Shown in pieces: positions 1 to 8,354 of a stretch of 64,000 bases of DNA. The stretch lies in assembly GCF_017877055.1 (NCBI RefSeq), contig NZ_JAGIPG010000001.1, positions 2,046,001 to 2,110,000 of the forward strand. The letters run 5' to 3'. Origin of the DNA: Neorhizobium galegae. GTDB taxonomy: Bacteria; Pseudomonadota; Alphaproteobacteria; Rhizobiales; Rhizobiaceae. A program made the position numbers and the translations under genes. How positions within the stretch are numbered: position 1 is the first letter of the stretch; every line of letters begins with the position of its first letter. The notes beneath the pieces are model-generated. The model saw nothing but the letters and a program-made list of their open reading frames with translations, did no database searches and had not been told where the DNA came from.

Positions 1-91
1 GATCTGGCTCGTCGTCTATCTCAGCATCAGTATCACGACCTCTCTGTTCATGAACTGGTTCAACGCCAAAATGGCCCTGGTGGAGAGGTAA
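1..91 (+). CDS. aapQ: General L-amino-acid ABC transporter permease AapQ, C-terminal end (partial)
   Basis: Only the last 29 codons are present, read from base 2 to the TAA at 89-91. They encode a hydrophobic segment followed by a short charged tail ending Val-Glu-Arg, as expected for the last membrane helix of a BPD_transp_1 permease. The assignment rests on context: the frame stops 4 bases before the ATG of aapM, and the Aap operon order in rhizobia is aapJ-aapQ-aapM-aapP. The fragment itself is too short to prove identity. Confidence 0.75.
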   Translation, partial: IWLVVYLSISITTSLFMNWFNAKMALVER

Positions 92-95
92 GATC

Positions 96-1253
96 ATGAA
101 CACGAAAAACGTTGCCTATGTCCGGCAGGAGATGATCGGCCCGACCCCTGCTCCGCTGAACACCAGGAGCGCCTCGGGCTGGATCCGCACCAATCTTCTG
201 GCGACGCCGAAGGATGCACTGCTGACGATCCTTGCCGTCGCCGTCCTCGTCTGGGCGCTGCCCGGCATGATCAACTGGCTGTTCGTCCAGGCGGCGTGGT
301 TCGGGACCGACCGCACATTCTGCACCACCGCGGTACAGGGCGGCATCAAGCCGAATGGCTGGAGTGGCGCCTGCTGGGCCTTTGTCGGGGACCGCTTCCA
401 GCAATTCATGTTCGGGCGTTATCCGATCGACGAACGCTGGCGGCCGATGCTGGTGGCGATCTTGTTCATCGCCCTGCTCGTACCGATCCTGATGCCGAAG
501 CTGCCGCGCAAGGGCCTGAATGCCCTGCTGCTCTTCGTCGGCCTGCCGATCGTTGCATTCTTCCTTCTGCATGGCGGCGTGTTCGGGCTCCAGAAGGTCG
601 AGACACCGCTCTGGGGCGGCCTGATGGTGACGCTGATCCTGTCCTTCGTCGGCATTGCCGTCTCGCTCCCCGTCGGCATTCTGCTGGCGCTCGGACGACG
701 CTCGACGATGCCGGTGATCCGGGTCATCTGCGTCACCTTCATCGAGGTCATCCGTGGCGTACCGCTGATCACGGTGCTGTTCATGGCGAACGTGATGCTG
801 CCGCTCTTCCTGCCGACCGGCTGGACGATCGACAACTTCCTGCGGGCGCTGGTAGGCGTGGCGATCTTCGCCTCCGCCTACATGGCCGAAGTGGTTCGCG
901 GCGGCCTGCAGGCCATCCCGAAAGGACAGTTCGAGGGCGCCGATTCGCTCGGTCTCAGCTATTGGCAGAAGATCCGGCTGATCATCATGCCGCAGGCGCT
1001 GAAACTGGTCATCCCGGGCATCGTCAACACTTTCATCGGCCTTTTCAAGGATACGTCGCTGGTGTCGATCATCGGCATGTTCGACCTTCTCGGGATCGTG
1101 CAGCTGAACTTTACCGACACGACGTGGATCAGCCCCGTCACACCGATCACGGGCCTCATCTTCGCAGGCTTCATCTTCTGGCTGTTCTGCTTCGGCATGT
1201 CGCGCTACTCCGCCTTCATGGAGCGGCATCTCGACACCAACCTGAAGCGATAG
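96..1253 (+). CDS. aapM: General L-amino-acid ABC transporter permease AapM
   Basis: 385-residue inner-membrane permease that would pair with AapQ to form the channel of the broad-specificity L-amino-acid importer. Hydrophobic helices lie in the N-terminal half around a long loop. The C-terminal half (about 165-375) is the ABC permease domain, with the EAA-type contact loop in [10 protein letters not shown] form near residues 275-285 that docks on the ATPase. The ATG is 4 bases after the aapQ stop, so the genes are probably translationally coupled. aapP follows after 48 bases. In rhizobia this system imports most amino acids and affects efflux; substrate range cannot be read from this sequence. 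Confidence 0.92.
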   Translation: MNTKNVAYVRQEMIGPTPAPLNTRSASGWIRTNLLATPKDALLTILAVAVLVWALPGMINWLFVQAAWFGTDRTFCTTAVQGGIKPNGWSGACWAFVGDRFQQFMFGRYPIDERWRPMLVAILFIALLVPILMPKLPRKGLNALLLFVGLPIVAFFLLHGGVFGLQKVETPLWGGLMVTLILSFVGIAVSLPVGILLALGRRSTMPVIRVICVTFIEVIRGVPLITVLFMANVMLPLFLPTGWTIDNFLRALVGVAIFASAYMAEVVRGGLQAIPKGQFEGADSLGLSYWQKIRLIIMPQALKLVIPGIVNTFIGLFKDTSLVSIIGMFDLLGIVQLNFTDTTWISPVTPITGLIFAGFIFWLFCFGMSRYSAFMERHLDTNLKR

Positions 1254-1301
1254 CGGACCTGAAGCTGTGCCTAGCCACAAACGATAACTAAGGGGATAAA
1301 A

Positions 1302-2075
1302 ATGGCAGACGCCCAACCCAAAAAAATGACCGTCTCGGCTACCGACGTTGCCGTCGAAATCATCGGCATGAACAAGTGGTACGGCGATTTCCACGTGCTG
1401 CGCGACATCAACCTGAAGGTGATGAAGGGCGAACGCATCGTCATCGCCGGCCCGTCCGGCTCCGGCAAGTCGACGATGATCCGCTGCATCAACCGTCTCG
1501 AGGAACACCAGGCGGGCAACATCATCGTCGACGGCATCGAGCTTACCAACGACCTGAAGAAGATCGATGAAGTGCGCCGCGAAGTCGGCATGGTGTTCCA
1601 GCACTTCAACCTCTTTCCGCACCTGACGATCCTGGAAAACTGCACGCTGGCACCGATCTGGGTGCGCAAGATGCCAAAGAAGCAGGCGGAAGAAATCGCC
1701 ATGCATTATCTCGCCCGCGTCAAGATCCCGGAACAGGCCAACAAATATCCGGGCCAGCTCTCCGGCGGCCAGCAGCAGCGCGTGGCGATCGCCCGCTCGC
1801 TGTGCATGAAACCGAAGATCATGCTGTTCGACGAGCCGACCTCGGCGCTCGACCCGGAAATGGTCAAGGAAGTGCTGGATACGATGGTGAGCCTTGCGGA
1901 AGAAGGCATGACCATGCTGTGCGTGACCCATGAAATGGGCTTCGCCCGCCAGGTCGCACACCGGGTGATCTTCATGGACCAGGGCCAGATCGTTGAGCAG
2001 AATTCGCCGGCGGAGTTCTTCGACAACCCGCAGCACGAGCGCACGAAACTCTTCCTGAGCCAGATCCTGCACTGA
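1302..2075 (+). CDS. aapP: General L-amino-acid ABC transporter ATP-binding protein AapP
   Basis: 257-residue cytoplasmic ATPase that powers the Aap importer. Walker A GPSGSGKS (about residues 50-57), the signature LSGGQQQR and Walker [13 protein letters not shown] are all intact, followed by the switch His in VTHEMGFA. The length and the C-terminal [14 protein letters not shown] block are typical of polar amino-acid ATPases (GlnQ/HisP/AapP class). It is the last gene of the operon: a strong hairpin with a T tract follows 24 bases after the stop. The start ATG is preceded by AAGGGGA. Confidence 0.95.
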   Translation: MADAQPKKMTVSATDVAVEIIGMNKWYGDFHVLRDINLKVMKGERIVIAGPSGSGKSTMIRCINRLEEHQAGNIIVDGIELTNDLKKIDEVRREVGMVFQHFNLFPHLTILENCTLAPIWVRKMPKKQAEEIAMHYLARVKIPEQANKYPGQLSGGQQQRVAIARSLCMKPKIMLFDEPTSALDPEMVKEVLDTMVSLAEEGMTMLCVTHEMGFARQVAHRVIFMDQGQIVEQNSPAEFFDNPQHERTKLFLSQILH

Positions 2076-2098
2076 CGGCTATACGGGCACGCAATCAC

Positions 2099-2125
2099 GG
2101 GGCGCTTCGGCGCCCCGTTTTCGTT
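2099..2125 (+). terminator. Rho-independent terminator after aapP
   Basis: A 7-bp perfect stem, GGGGCGC with GCGCCCC, closes a TTCG tetraloop at 2099-2116 and is followed by GTTTTCGTTT. It lies between the converging ends of aapP and the minus-strand secreted-protein gene and could serve both. Confidence 0.85.
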
Positions 2126-2782
2126 TCACCAGCGGAAGGAATAGCGAGCATTGACACTCGTGACCGGTTCGGGCGCATCCGAGCTGCGATCAAGCGCACC
2201 GCTGACCGTCATGTACCGGCCGAGCCTCTTTTCCACGGCAACGCCTGCGCCGAGCGTGCGAAACCCGTTGCTGCCGCTTGCCCGCCCGACCAGCGCGGTG
2301 CTGCTTGGGCTATGCGACAGGCGAACCGACTGGCTCGCATCGAGGCCGCGCCATTCTCCCGAGGCGCCGTCATACCGCAGGCCGTAGCTGCTGCGCCTCT
2401 CGATATCGATCGTCGGCGTGGCGATTTCTTTTTCGTAATAATTCATGGTGATCCCGGCGCTGCCGGTATTGCCGTCGAGATCGACACCGACGCCGCGGTT
2501 CAGTTGATAGGCGGGCGTCTGGATCTTTTCCGCCGTGAAATTGCTCCAGAACTTGATGGGCGTATCCAGCGGGGTTCCGCTCGTCGACGTATCGACGCCC
2601 ATCGACACGCCGGCTTCGGTTTCGAGCCTGGTCGGCAGCTTGAGGCCGAGCTTGACGGAGTAGCTGGTGTCGGAATTGCGGATCGGGTTCCAGATCAACG
2701 GCTTGTCTTCCGCACCCCCCGGACCCGCCGTCAAAAAACACGCAAGCGCCAAAACCGCACCGGCGAACGATATTCTTTTCAT
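2126..2782 (-). CDS. Secreted protein of unknown function, possible outer-membrane strand-rich protein
   Basis: 218 residues from the ATG at 2782. I prefer this start because it begins a clean signal peptide (Met-Lys-Arg, a hydrophobic core, cleavage near Ala-Glu at about residue 25), whereas the frame extended upstream to 2980 has no signal. The mature part is rich in alternating polar/aromatic residues and ends in Phe-Arg-Trp, a terminal aromatic often seen in outer-membrane beta-barrel proteins. There is no recognisable catalytic motif. Barrel character is an inference from composition only. It converges on aapP across a shared terminator. Confidence 0.6.
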   Translation of the reverse strand: MKRISFAGAVLALACFLTAGPGGAEDKPLIWNPIRNSDTSYSVKLGLKLPTRLETEAGVSMGVDTSTSGTPLDTPIKFWSNFTAEKIQTPAYQLNRGVGVDLDGNTGSAGITMNYYEKEIATPTIDIERRSSYGLRYDGASGEWRGLDASQSVRLSHSPSSTALVGRASGSNGFRTLGAGVAVEKRLGRYMTVSGALDRSSDAPEPVTSVNARYSFRW

Positions 2783-3045
2783 ATGAAGCCCCACTCGAAG
2801 CTTAAAACAAGCAAAGGGTCCGGGCAATTCGAACTGCCCGAATGAAAACCATTTCAATGTGTTGGAGGCGTTTTCCGAGGGCCGTGGACGCTCAATCGCC
2901 AATCTGTCTTCCACTCGCGTGACGCTACGGAACTGACAACATCCATCATACGAAACAATGCGGCAATTCCGAATCCTCAATGCGGCAAGAATGGGGTTTC
3001 GTGGTCCCAGCCGTTTCGGGCGGCAGCGGCAGCCGCGTTCAGGCG

Positions 3046-3357
3046 TTACTCAAAACGCTCGTCTATGTGTTGCACCGACGCCGATATGACATTGTCGATG
3101 ACGACGTGGTGCAGAAGTATCGGCCCCACCGCCCAAAGCGCTCGCATATGATCGGTATCCTCATGTCGGCGATGCGCTTCCTCGCTGGTGAAGGCCTCCG
3201 CGAGCAGGATCTTGTCAGGATGATCCGGCATTGGCACCAGTTCTATATAGAGACAATCGGGATCGAGCCGGCTCCTCTCCAGATGATCACGCGCCGCCTC
3301 GAGATATTGCTCACGCTTGCCAGGCTTGGTTATGAAAAACCCGATGATGCATTTCAT
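3046..3357 (-). CDS. Antibiotic-biosynthesis-monooxygenase (ABM) fold protein
   Basis: 103 residues, the size of a single ABM ferredoxin-like domain, from an ATG at 3357 preceded by a strong GGGAGGGGAAG site; longer upstream in-frame starts lack this. The pattern Lys-Pro-Gly-Lys-Arg near residue 12, a central Asp-Pro-x-Cys-Leu-x-Tyr-x-Glu strand and a Glu-Ala-Phe-Thr-Ser-Glu-Glu-Ala-His block fits the putative quinol monooxygenase (YgiN-like) group. Such proteins are cofactor-free oxygenases or heme-related proteins; the substrate is unknown. Divergent from the next gene. Confidence 0.7.
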   Translation of the reverse strand: MKCIIGFFITKPGKREQYLEAARDHLERSRLDPDCLYIELVPMPDHPDKILLAEAFTSEEAHRRHEDTDHMRALWAVGPILLHHVVIDNVISASVQHIDERFE

Positions 3358-3498
3358 CTTCCCCTCCCAAGGTGAAGTCACGCCGACCGGCGATGGACCG
3401 AGACACGCCGGCTTGGAGTATAGGCGCACACACAGCTCAGGAACAAATCGCCTGACATCGCGTTCAAGGCGGCATCCTATCAAGCGGAGAGCGTACAG

Positions 3499-3801
3499 AT
3501 GAACCTCAAGCTCGCATTGGGCGTGGCACTTGGCCTGGCCTGCACATCGATGGCGGCCGAAGCCCGGTCGGATTTGCGGCTCTACGGAGCAGTGCCTGTG
3601 GAAAGCAGCCCTCAACTCATGCAGGCCTACAACAGGGCGCTGGCGCGATGCCTCCCTGAAGCCGGCCTGGCGGAGGCTGGAGCAATATCTGAGACCAGTC
3701 TGAATGCGGTGCGGTTGCGGGGTTGTTTGTATCGCAACGGGTTCTTCTACCGGGGCGTCTATGCCTACCCGGTGGCTATCTCTGCCTACCGCGTCAGGTA
3801 G
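3499..3801 (+). CDS. Small secreted hypothetical protein
   Basis: 100 residues with an N-terminal signal peptide (Met-Asn-Leu-Lys then a hydrophobic stretch to Ala-Glu-Ala at about 22). The mature part has two cysteines (about residues 51 and 75) that could form a disulfide, and a Tyr/Arg/Val-rich C-terminus. I do not recognise a family. A weak GGAGAG site precedes the ATG. Its stop lies 33 bases before the left target duplication of the transposon, so before insertion it was the neighbour of tRNA-Arg. Confidence 0.55.
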   Translation: MNLKLALGVALGLACTSMAAEARSDLRLYGAVPVESSPQLMQAYNRALARCLPEAGLAEAGAISETSLNAVRLRGCLYRNGFFYRGVYAYPVAISAYRVR

Positions 3802-3834
3802 TTGCGCGGCTTAGCTGGAACGTTCGGACAGATC

Positions 3835-3839
3835 AAGGC
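3835..3839. repeat. Left copy of the 5-bp target-site duplication (AAGGC)
   Basis: AAGGC abuts the left transposon end at 3840, and the same five bases abut the right end at 13384-13388. Five-base duplications are characteristic of Tn7/Mu-type transposition. The next two bases (TG) also match on both sides, so the duplication could be drawn as 5 to 7 bp. Confidence 0.75.
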
Positions 3840-3973
3840 TGACGAGCATCATATCGAAGCGGAATCGTCAGCTCTGAAAAGATTGCGGAATTTCGGCTCT
3901 CGGGCAACGATCTCCGGAATGAACCTCGCATCCGGCCGGAATGGAGTCGCGAAACCTCACATCCAAGCGGAAT
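3840..3973 (+). repeat. Left transposon end with five direct GCGGAAT-type repeats
   Basis: Five same-direction cores, GCGGAAT or CCGGAAT, start at 3859, 3885, 3914, 3936 and 3967 (spacings 26, 29, 22, 31). The first, fourth and fifth are preceded by a related CATC-containing stretch; the fifth, CCTCACATCCAAGCGGAAT (3955-3973), is nearly the inverse of the right-end site. This spacing resembles the multiple transposase (TnsB) binding sites at Tn7 ends. The innermost copy ends at the base before the stop codon of the HTH gene. Confidence 0.7.
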
Positions 3974-4516
3974 CTATTTTTGCGCCGTGGGCCATCCCTC
4001 TCGCACCTGCAGCTCAATGCGGTCTAGGTCAATCACGACCGCCACTGCTGCAGGCCCTTTACTGGGCTCTGAATTATGACGAATGGCTTCCTGGCTACGA
4101 CCTTCCATCAAGAGCTTTGGCATCTCACAGCCGCTCGTGAGGAACGTTGCAAGGTCCCGCTTCCGCACAATTTCGTGCCACCATCCGAAATCCGGGTCAG
4201 TCTTATAGCAGACGAAGAATGCACCATCATCGATGAAACTATGCACACCGTACTGCGTCATCCGTCCAGCTTCTTCGGCCGCTAATCTTCGCGCCTCCTC
4301 CGCTGAAGAGGGGCTTGCCTGAGCAGGTTGAAGACTTACATCTTCGGCGAGTTTGGCGAAAACTGCCAATCGGATAACCTCTCCGAGGTCCCAATCACGC
4401 TTCTTACCCTGGCCGCTGGCTCTTGGTTTGAATTGCCCCCGCGAAATCCATTGCTCAATCCGGCTTTTATGAAGGTCAAGAATCTGGCCGACGGCTTCAA
4501 TTGAAATGGTATCCAT
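3974..4516 (-). CDS. MerR-like helix-turn-helix regulator (transposon cargo)
   Basis: 180 residues. The N-terminal 60 residues (Ala-Val-Gly-Gln-Ile-Leu, then Ile-Glu-Gln-Trp-Ile-Ser-Arg-Gly, then Lys-Lys-Arg-Asp-Trp) resemble the winged HTH of the MerR superfamily, where a first helix-turn-helix is followed by an Arg/Trp wing. A linker rich in Ala and Glu leads to a C-terminal domain I do not recognise, with Trp-Trp-His-Glu and Cys-Glu-Met-Pro motifs. The gene is led by a perfect 35-bp palindrome ending at its ATG that contains the ribosome-binding site, suggesting autoregulation. It ends inside the left end of the element, so it is the outermost cargo gene on this side. No ligand is predicted. 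Confidence 0.65.
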   Translation of the reverse strand: MDTISIEAVGQILDLHKSRIEQWISRGQFKPRASGQGKKRDWDLGEVIRLAVFAKLAEDVSLQPAQASPSSAEEARRLAAEEAGRMTQYGVHSFIDDGAFFVCYKTDPDFGWWHEIVRKRDLATFLTSGCEMPKLLMEGRSQEAIRHNSEPSKGPAAVAVVIDLDRIELQVREGWPTAQK

Positions 4517-4572
4517 GCAACATCCTCTGACACATTGTCAGAGGATGTTGCTCCACTTCTGACGACTTGTCA
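4517..4572. promoter_or_regulatory. Double TGAC-N5-GTCA operator and RBS-sequestering palindrome
   Basis: 4517-4551 is a perfect inverted repeat of two 16-base arms around CAT, abutting the ATG of the HTH gene. Its centre is TGAC-ACATT-GTCA (4528-4540). A second TGAC-GACTT-GTCA lies at 4560-4572, 32 bp away centre to centre, about three helical turns, so two dimers would sit on the same DNA face. In the minus-strand mRNA the arm nearest the ATG contains AGAGGA, the likely ribosome-binding site, so the same palindrome could also fold and hide it. Confidence 0.65.
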
Positions 4573-4617
4573 AAAGTCATAGGACCGCCGTCAAAAAAGG
4601 AAGTTCTGGTTACCCTA

Positions 4618-5688
4618 TCAGTGGCCTCGACCGCTGCTTTCTCTCCGTACGTTGCCATTTTCGTCAAAGATAAAAGAAACTTGACCGGTGGCGATTTTTT
4701 CGAGGGCTTCATCGCCTTTGGCACCGTCCACGACAATGTGCGCTATCATGGTTCCAATCACACCCGCAAAGAGGCTTCCGAAGACTGACGGGTCGTACTC
4801 ATGCAATTCGAAATCTGGGAGTTCGACGGAAATTTGGGGCTGCTTCCCCAACGGGACCTCTGTCCTAAATACCGGTCGATTTCTGATGTGAACGTTCGCC
4901 GCGATATGGTGGGCGTAGACTTCACGCAGCTGCAGCTGTGACAATGGATGGGGAAGAACCTCTAGCCTCTTGCTCAACATACCAGCTGTTCCCCCGCAAT
5001 CGTCTAGGATGTGCAGCAGTGCAATATCGTTGATCCTAAGAAGCAAGCCTCGCCCTGTTAGGCTATCGCAATAATCGAAGCCGTCATCATCTTCCGAGGA
5101 CTCAATTTTAAAGATTGCTAACGTCCCAAAAACATTATCGTTGATTGCGACCCCAGCCGTAGCGGCTCGCGCCACCGCGTGGATGTGATGTAATTCGTGA
5201 AGATCGTAGTGGTCTCCGATCATGCCCAGTTTTAAACGTTCATCCAGGACAACCTTATTTTTGAAGTCCCTCAAATGAACTTTGAGAAAGATCAGCGAGA
5301 GCCAGGCTTTGATAAGGCTTGCATTTCCATCCTGCATGAACTTCAGCAACCCCTCATAGCCTTGATGAAAAGCCTTGCTGATGGGCGTCTCGTAGATGGC
5401 GCTCAGTTGCGTATTACATGTCTGGCAGCAGGGAATTTTGTACGTCGTGTAAGGGACGAGTTCCCCATTCGTGAGAGTGAATTTGCTGTTTTGCAACCCG
5501 CAACGCCTTATTACCCAGTCCGGGAATACGTGCTCGTCGTTGAACTTCTTTCTGCTGTGAGGTGCTCCACAGACAAAGCAACTGCCTTTCACGCAAACCT
5601 GCTCTTTGAAATTCTGGAACGAGAAGAAAATGCGGTTGCCCTCAAGGTCGTCAGTCGTCCCGTCTTTGGCTACCACAAATGCACGCAT
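4618..5688 (-). CDS. HNH-type zinc-binding protein, possible endonuclease (transposon cargo)
   Basis: 356 residues. An N-terminal treble-clef pattern is visible: Cys37-x2-Cys40, then Asn-Asp-Glu-His-Val-Phe-Pro (His53), then Cys88-x2-Cys91-Asn. This is the arrangement of HNH nucleases with an E-H-V-F-P core. The remaining 250 residues are unfamiliar; Trp, Asp and His-rich blocks (for example Asp-Leu-His-Glu-Leu-His-His) could be an effector or sensing domain. The DNA is visibly more AT-rich than the flanking core genome. Such stand-alone HNH proteins are often found as mobile or defence cargo, but no partner gene here proves that role. Encoded upstream of the HTH gene, with 101 bases and the operator between. 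Confidence 0.6.
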   Translation of the reverse strand: MRAFVVAKDGTTDDLEGNRIFFSFQNFKEQVCVKGSCFVCGAPHSRKKFNDEHVFPDWVIRRCGLQNSKFTLTNGELVPYTTYKIPCCQTCNTQLSAIYETPISKAFHQGYEGLLKFMQDGNASLIKAWLSLIFLKVHLRDFKNKVVLDERLKLGMIGDHYDLHELHHIHAVARAATAGVAINDNVFGTLAIFKIESSEDDDGFDYCDSLTGRGLLLRINDIALLHILDDCGGTAGMLSKRLEVLPHPLSQLQLREVYAHHIAANVHIRNRPVFRTEVPLGKQPQISVELPDFELHEYDPSVFGSLFAGVIGTMIAHIVVDGAKGDEALEKIATGQVSFIFDENGNVRRESSGRGH

Positions 5689-5752
5689 GCAAGCTTTTCC
5701 TACGTATCCGATAATCGAATTTGTTCCATTCGTTCCGTGCCATTGTCAATGC

Positions 5753-7198
5753 TCAGGCATACGCCCAATCTGCAAAATACAGAGACCGCAACCCCACCCT
5801 TGATCGGTCAACGCCCGCAGGGATTATTCCACCATTGAGGGTAGCCAGAAGAATTGCGGCTGTGCTCACGCCCTTCGTTCTCGCGAGACCCAGCAAAGTT
5901 TTCATTCCCTCGGTCGGTGAAACCTCGGTCATTGTGCGCAGCCGCTCAACTAACTGTTCCACTTCACCTGCCCGGTACTTCGGCCCCTTCACTCCGGCAA
6001 TCGGCAGTTCGGTGATTTCCTGGATGAAACCTGCCCTCGCGACCGGTCGGAATTCGTGCCCAGGGATGCCGGTGATCGCAGTGGTCTGCGGCAGCGTGAT
6101 CAGATCGTCGATGATCAATTTCAACGTTTGGAACGTGGCCGGGTCGATGGACAGGGCATCGCCGTTCCATTTGGCGTCCGGCAGCAAGCCGAGTTTGCTG
6201 ATGAATCTGCTGAGCGCTTTTGGAGGGACCTTCAGTTCTCTTGAGGCCTCAATCAGTGTTCGGTCGCTGCGATCAAGCTGTCGACGGGTACGTTTCCGGC
6301 CCAAGGTGCCAACCCGAGCGAAACCTTCCTGCTGCGCCTGCTCCAAGGCTTCCCAAAGGCGGTTGTTGGCCCGACCGCCGTTCATCTTTGCTACCGACGG
6401 TGTCGATGCGGCGTAGCCCCGGCGTCGGGTTTGTGGATCGATGACGGTCTCGTACCAGGCGGCGAACCAGGAAACGCGTTCCGAGTGAGGTGTCGTCAGG
6501 AGAGCAAAGCCCGCTTCGATATCTCCGGTGGGGCTCTCGCGTGGATGGACGAATCGTCCCTCGCGACGGTACCTGCCGAAGAACCTGGCTGGCTCGATGA
6601 TGTCGAAGAGTTCAAACTCTGCTGTCGGCCCCTGCTCCCGCTCGCCAAGCTCCAGCCTGGATCGCAGCATCTCGTGGAATGGCCGGAATTGCTCGGGCTC
6701 GACCTTTCGCCGGTTGATAAGTGTCTCACCTTCGGGCGACACATCGAAATGCGGCCACCACCAGCCGAGCTTCTTGCCATCGACCAAATCAATAAGCCGC
6801 GTACCGTGGATCGGGCAATGGCTCGCAACGACGATATCCCACTGAATGCGGTGGTAGAGCTTGTCGCCAAGGCAGTTGGGGCAGAAGCGACGCTGCCGGA
6901 ATGAGAGCTGTTTCGCGCGTACCTTCTCCCGGCCGATATGATAGATGCCGTCGCGAAGGACTGGCGTCGCGTTGGCGAGACGTTCGTGCTCCTCCTTGGA
7001 CAGCGGCAGTTGTTGCAGAACATGCAATAACTCATCGGGAACGAAGTTGCGCCCATTGATGCCGATCTCGGTCGCGTACACCTTCATACTGCCGTGACCT
7101 TCGTCAGCCACCAGGCGGGCAAAGTAGCTGTACGACGGTTCGCCGGTCTCGGGCCGCAGACGCCACTGAGAGAAGGGAAGATCGCGGTTGATGGACAT
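5753..7198 (-). CDS. tniQ: TniQ/TnsD-family target-selection protein
   Basis: 481 residues, the length of a TnsD-type (site-specific) TniQ rather than the shorter forms used by CRISPR-associated elements. The N-terminal TniQ zinc domain is clear: Pro-Glu-Thr-Gly-Glu-Pro-Ser-Tyr-Ser-Tyr near residue 20, Cys106-x2-Cys109 and Cys128-x2-His131. A C-terminal Arg/Lys-rich segment with an HTH-like stretch (about 300-330) is suited to sequence-specific DNA binding. By analogy with Tn7 TnsD, which binds the end of glmS, this protein probably recognises the tRNA-Arg gene and recruits the TnsC-like ATPase. Last gene of the transposition operon. GGAGC lies 7 bases before the ATG, within a copied piece of the tnsC-like gene end. 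Confidence 0.85.
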   Translation of the reverse strand: MSINRDLPFSQWRLRPETGEPSYSYFARLVADEGHGSMKVYATEIGINGRNFVPDELLHVLQQLPLSKEEHERLANATPVLRDGIYHIGREKVRAKQLSFRQRRFCPNCLGDKLYHRIQWDIVVASHCPIHGTRLIDLVDGKKLGWWWPHFDVSPEGETLINRRKVEPEQFRPFHEMLRSRLELGEREQGPTAEFELFDIIEPARFFGRYRREGRFVHPRESPTGDIEAGFALLTTPHSERVSWFAAWYETVIDPQTRRRGYAASTPSVAKMNGGRANNRLWEALEQAQQEGFARVGTLGRKRTRRQLDRSDRTLIEASRELKVPPKALSRFISKLGLLPDAKWNGDALSIDPATFQTLKLIIDDLITLPQTTAITGIPGHEFRPVARAGFIQEITELPIAGVKGPKYRAGEVEQLVERLRTMTEVSPTEGMKTLLGLARTKGVSTAAILLATLNGGIIPAGVDRSRVGLRSLYFADWAYA

Positions 7199-7208
7199 TG
7201 GCAGCTCC

Positions 7209-7438
7209 TACCGGAAATACGAGTGACTATCGTTCGCGCCCGGCTTACTGGTTGCTTTGGCGTCCCTTGACTCAATTACCGCCAGGCAGCAGCATGAGCG
7301 GGATGCAAAGGGTTTCTGAAATGACAAACGTTCGCCTCCACGCCTTTCTGCGTAAGCCAAATGTAGTCCTCCTTGGTCTGCCGCTGGGCGGCCTTATTTA
7401 ACGACCTGCCCTTACCGGAAATACGCGTAGCTATCGTT
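7209..7438. repeat. Duplicated 3' end of the tnsC-like gene flanking a 178-bp spacer
   Basis: The 26 bases at 7413-7438, encoding the last residues of the ATPase through Tyr-Phe-Arg-stop, recur at 7209-7234 with 23 of 26 identical. The second copy still reads ...Tyr-Phe-Arg-stop and runs directly into the tniQ ribosome-binding site. The 178 bp between the copies contain no convincing gene. This suggests the ATPase stop originally sat next to tniQ and was separated by insertion or recombination. Confidence 0.6.
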
Positions 7439-8353
7439 TGCCGAGACCAGCATCGTGGCAGCTGAGCGCAGGTGCTCGATCATGATCTTGGAGGTACCGG
7501 CATTGATCGCCTCAAAGGCTGCCGCCTGGACCAGGTTCATGACCCGACCGATCAAGCCGCCACTGTACCGATGGATATCGCTGGTGATTTTCGGGTCGGC
7601 CAGGCCAGACTTCATGACGAAAGGCAGACGATTGTCGATACCTTCCAGCATCAGTGTGAACTGCTCGAACTCCTTGGTCGTGTCACCCAGAGGCAAGAGT
7701 CGCTTGCTCGGGAAGCCACCACGGCCGACCAGGTAGTCGACGGCTTCGATGACGTCGCCGATCACCTCCTCGCCGACGAGCAGGACGTTGAAAGCCTTGC
7801 TGTCGCTGGCGAGCTTGATGAAGCTCTTGAAGCTGCGCACCTGGTCGGTACGACGTCCCATGAACATGAACTGGGCGTCGTCGATGATCAGCAATTCAGT
7901 CCGCGCCCGGACCAGACGCTGGATGCAGTTGTCGATCAGGGCGCTGACCTTCATCTGAGGCAGCGACCGCGCTCCGGTCGCGTCGCAGATGCGCTCTACC
8001 ATCGTTCGGGGTGTCATGTCGTCTGAAGCCTGGAAATAGACGACGGGGTAAATCTCGCCTTCGTCATCGGTGCGCCCCGGATGATGGGACCGATAGAAGC
8101 TACAGATAGCCGACTTGCCCACCCGTGACGGACCCAGCAGTCCGCCGATCTTGCCGGTGCCGTGGAGGCCACCATTTACCGGCCGGTGGAAGTTACCGAT
8201 GAACGTGTTGCCATCCTTGAACAGCGGTGACGGATAAATCAGCGTCTCGATCAGCCGTTGGCGGACAGCGGGAGTAGCGGCAGCGGCTGCCGCCCTCGCC
8301 TCATCGGTCAGCTTTTCCATATTGAACGGCATCGTCGTATGGGCGTCAGTCAT
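7412..8353 (-). CDS. tniB: TnsC/TniB-family AAA+ transposition regulator
   Basis: 313 residues. Walker A GPSRVGKS (74-81) and Walker B ELLIIDDAQF (Asp158-Asp159) identify the AAA+ ATPase that, in Tn7 and Tn5053 systems, polymerises on target DNA, reads the TniQ/TnsD signal and activates the transposase. It is shorter than Tn7 TnsC and close to TniB length. Its ATG is one base from the stop of the transposase gene. The C-terminal codons are duplicated downstream. Confidence 0.88.
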   Translation of the reverse strand: MTDAHTTMPFNMEKLTDEARAAAAAATPAVRQRLIETLIYPSPLFKDGNTFIGNFHRPVNGGLHGTGKIGGLLGPSRVGKSAICSFYRSHHPGRTDDEGEIYPVVYFQASDDMTPRTMVERICDATGARSLPQMKVSALIDNCIQRLVRARTELLIIDDAQFMFMGRRTDQVRSFKSFIKLASDSKAFNVLLVGEEVIGDVIEAVDYLVGRGGFPSKRLLPLGDTTKEFEQFTLMLEGIDNRLPFVMKSGLADPKITSDIHRYSGGLIGRVMNLVQAAAFEAINAGTSKIMIEHLRSAATMLVSANDSYAYFR

Positions 8354-8354
8354 C

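Noticed and set aside
60..2072. Very long minus-strand open frame opposite aapM and aapP
   Set aside because: Its translation is His/Asp/Arg-rich low-quality sequence and lies antisense to two well-conserved genes. Similar long mirror frames at 17018-18775, 19154-22027, 22432-25071, 30486-32528 and 34911-37088 are rejected for the same reason.
3802..4140. Plus-strand frame of 112 residues across the left transposon end
   Set aside because: It crosses the element boundary and the end repeats and has no ribosome-binding site, so it arose by insertion or chance.
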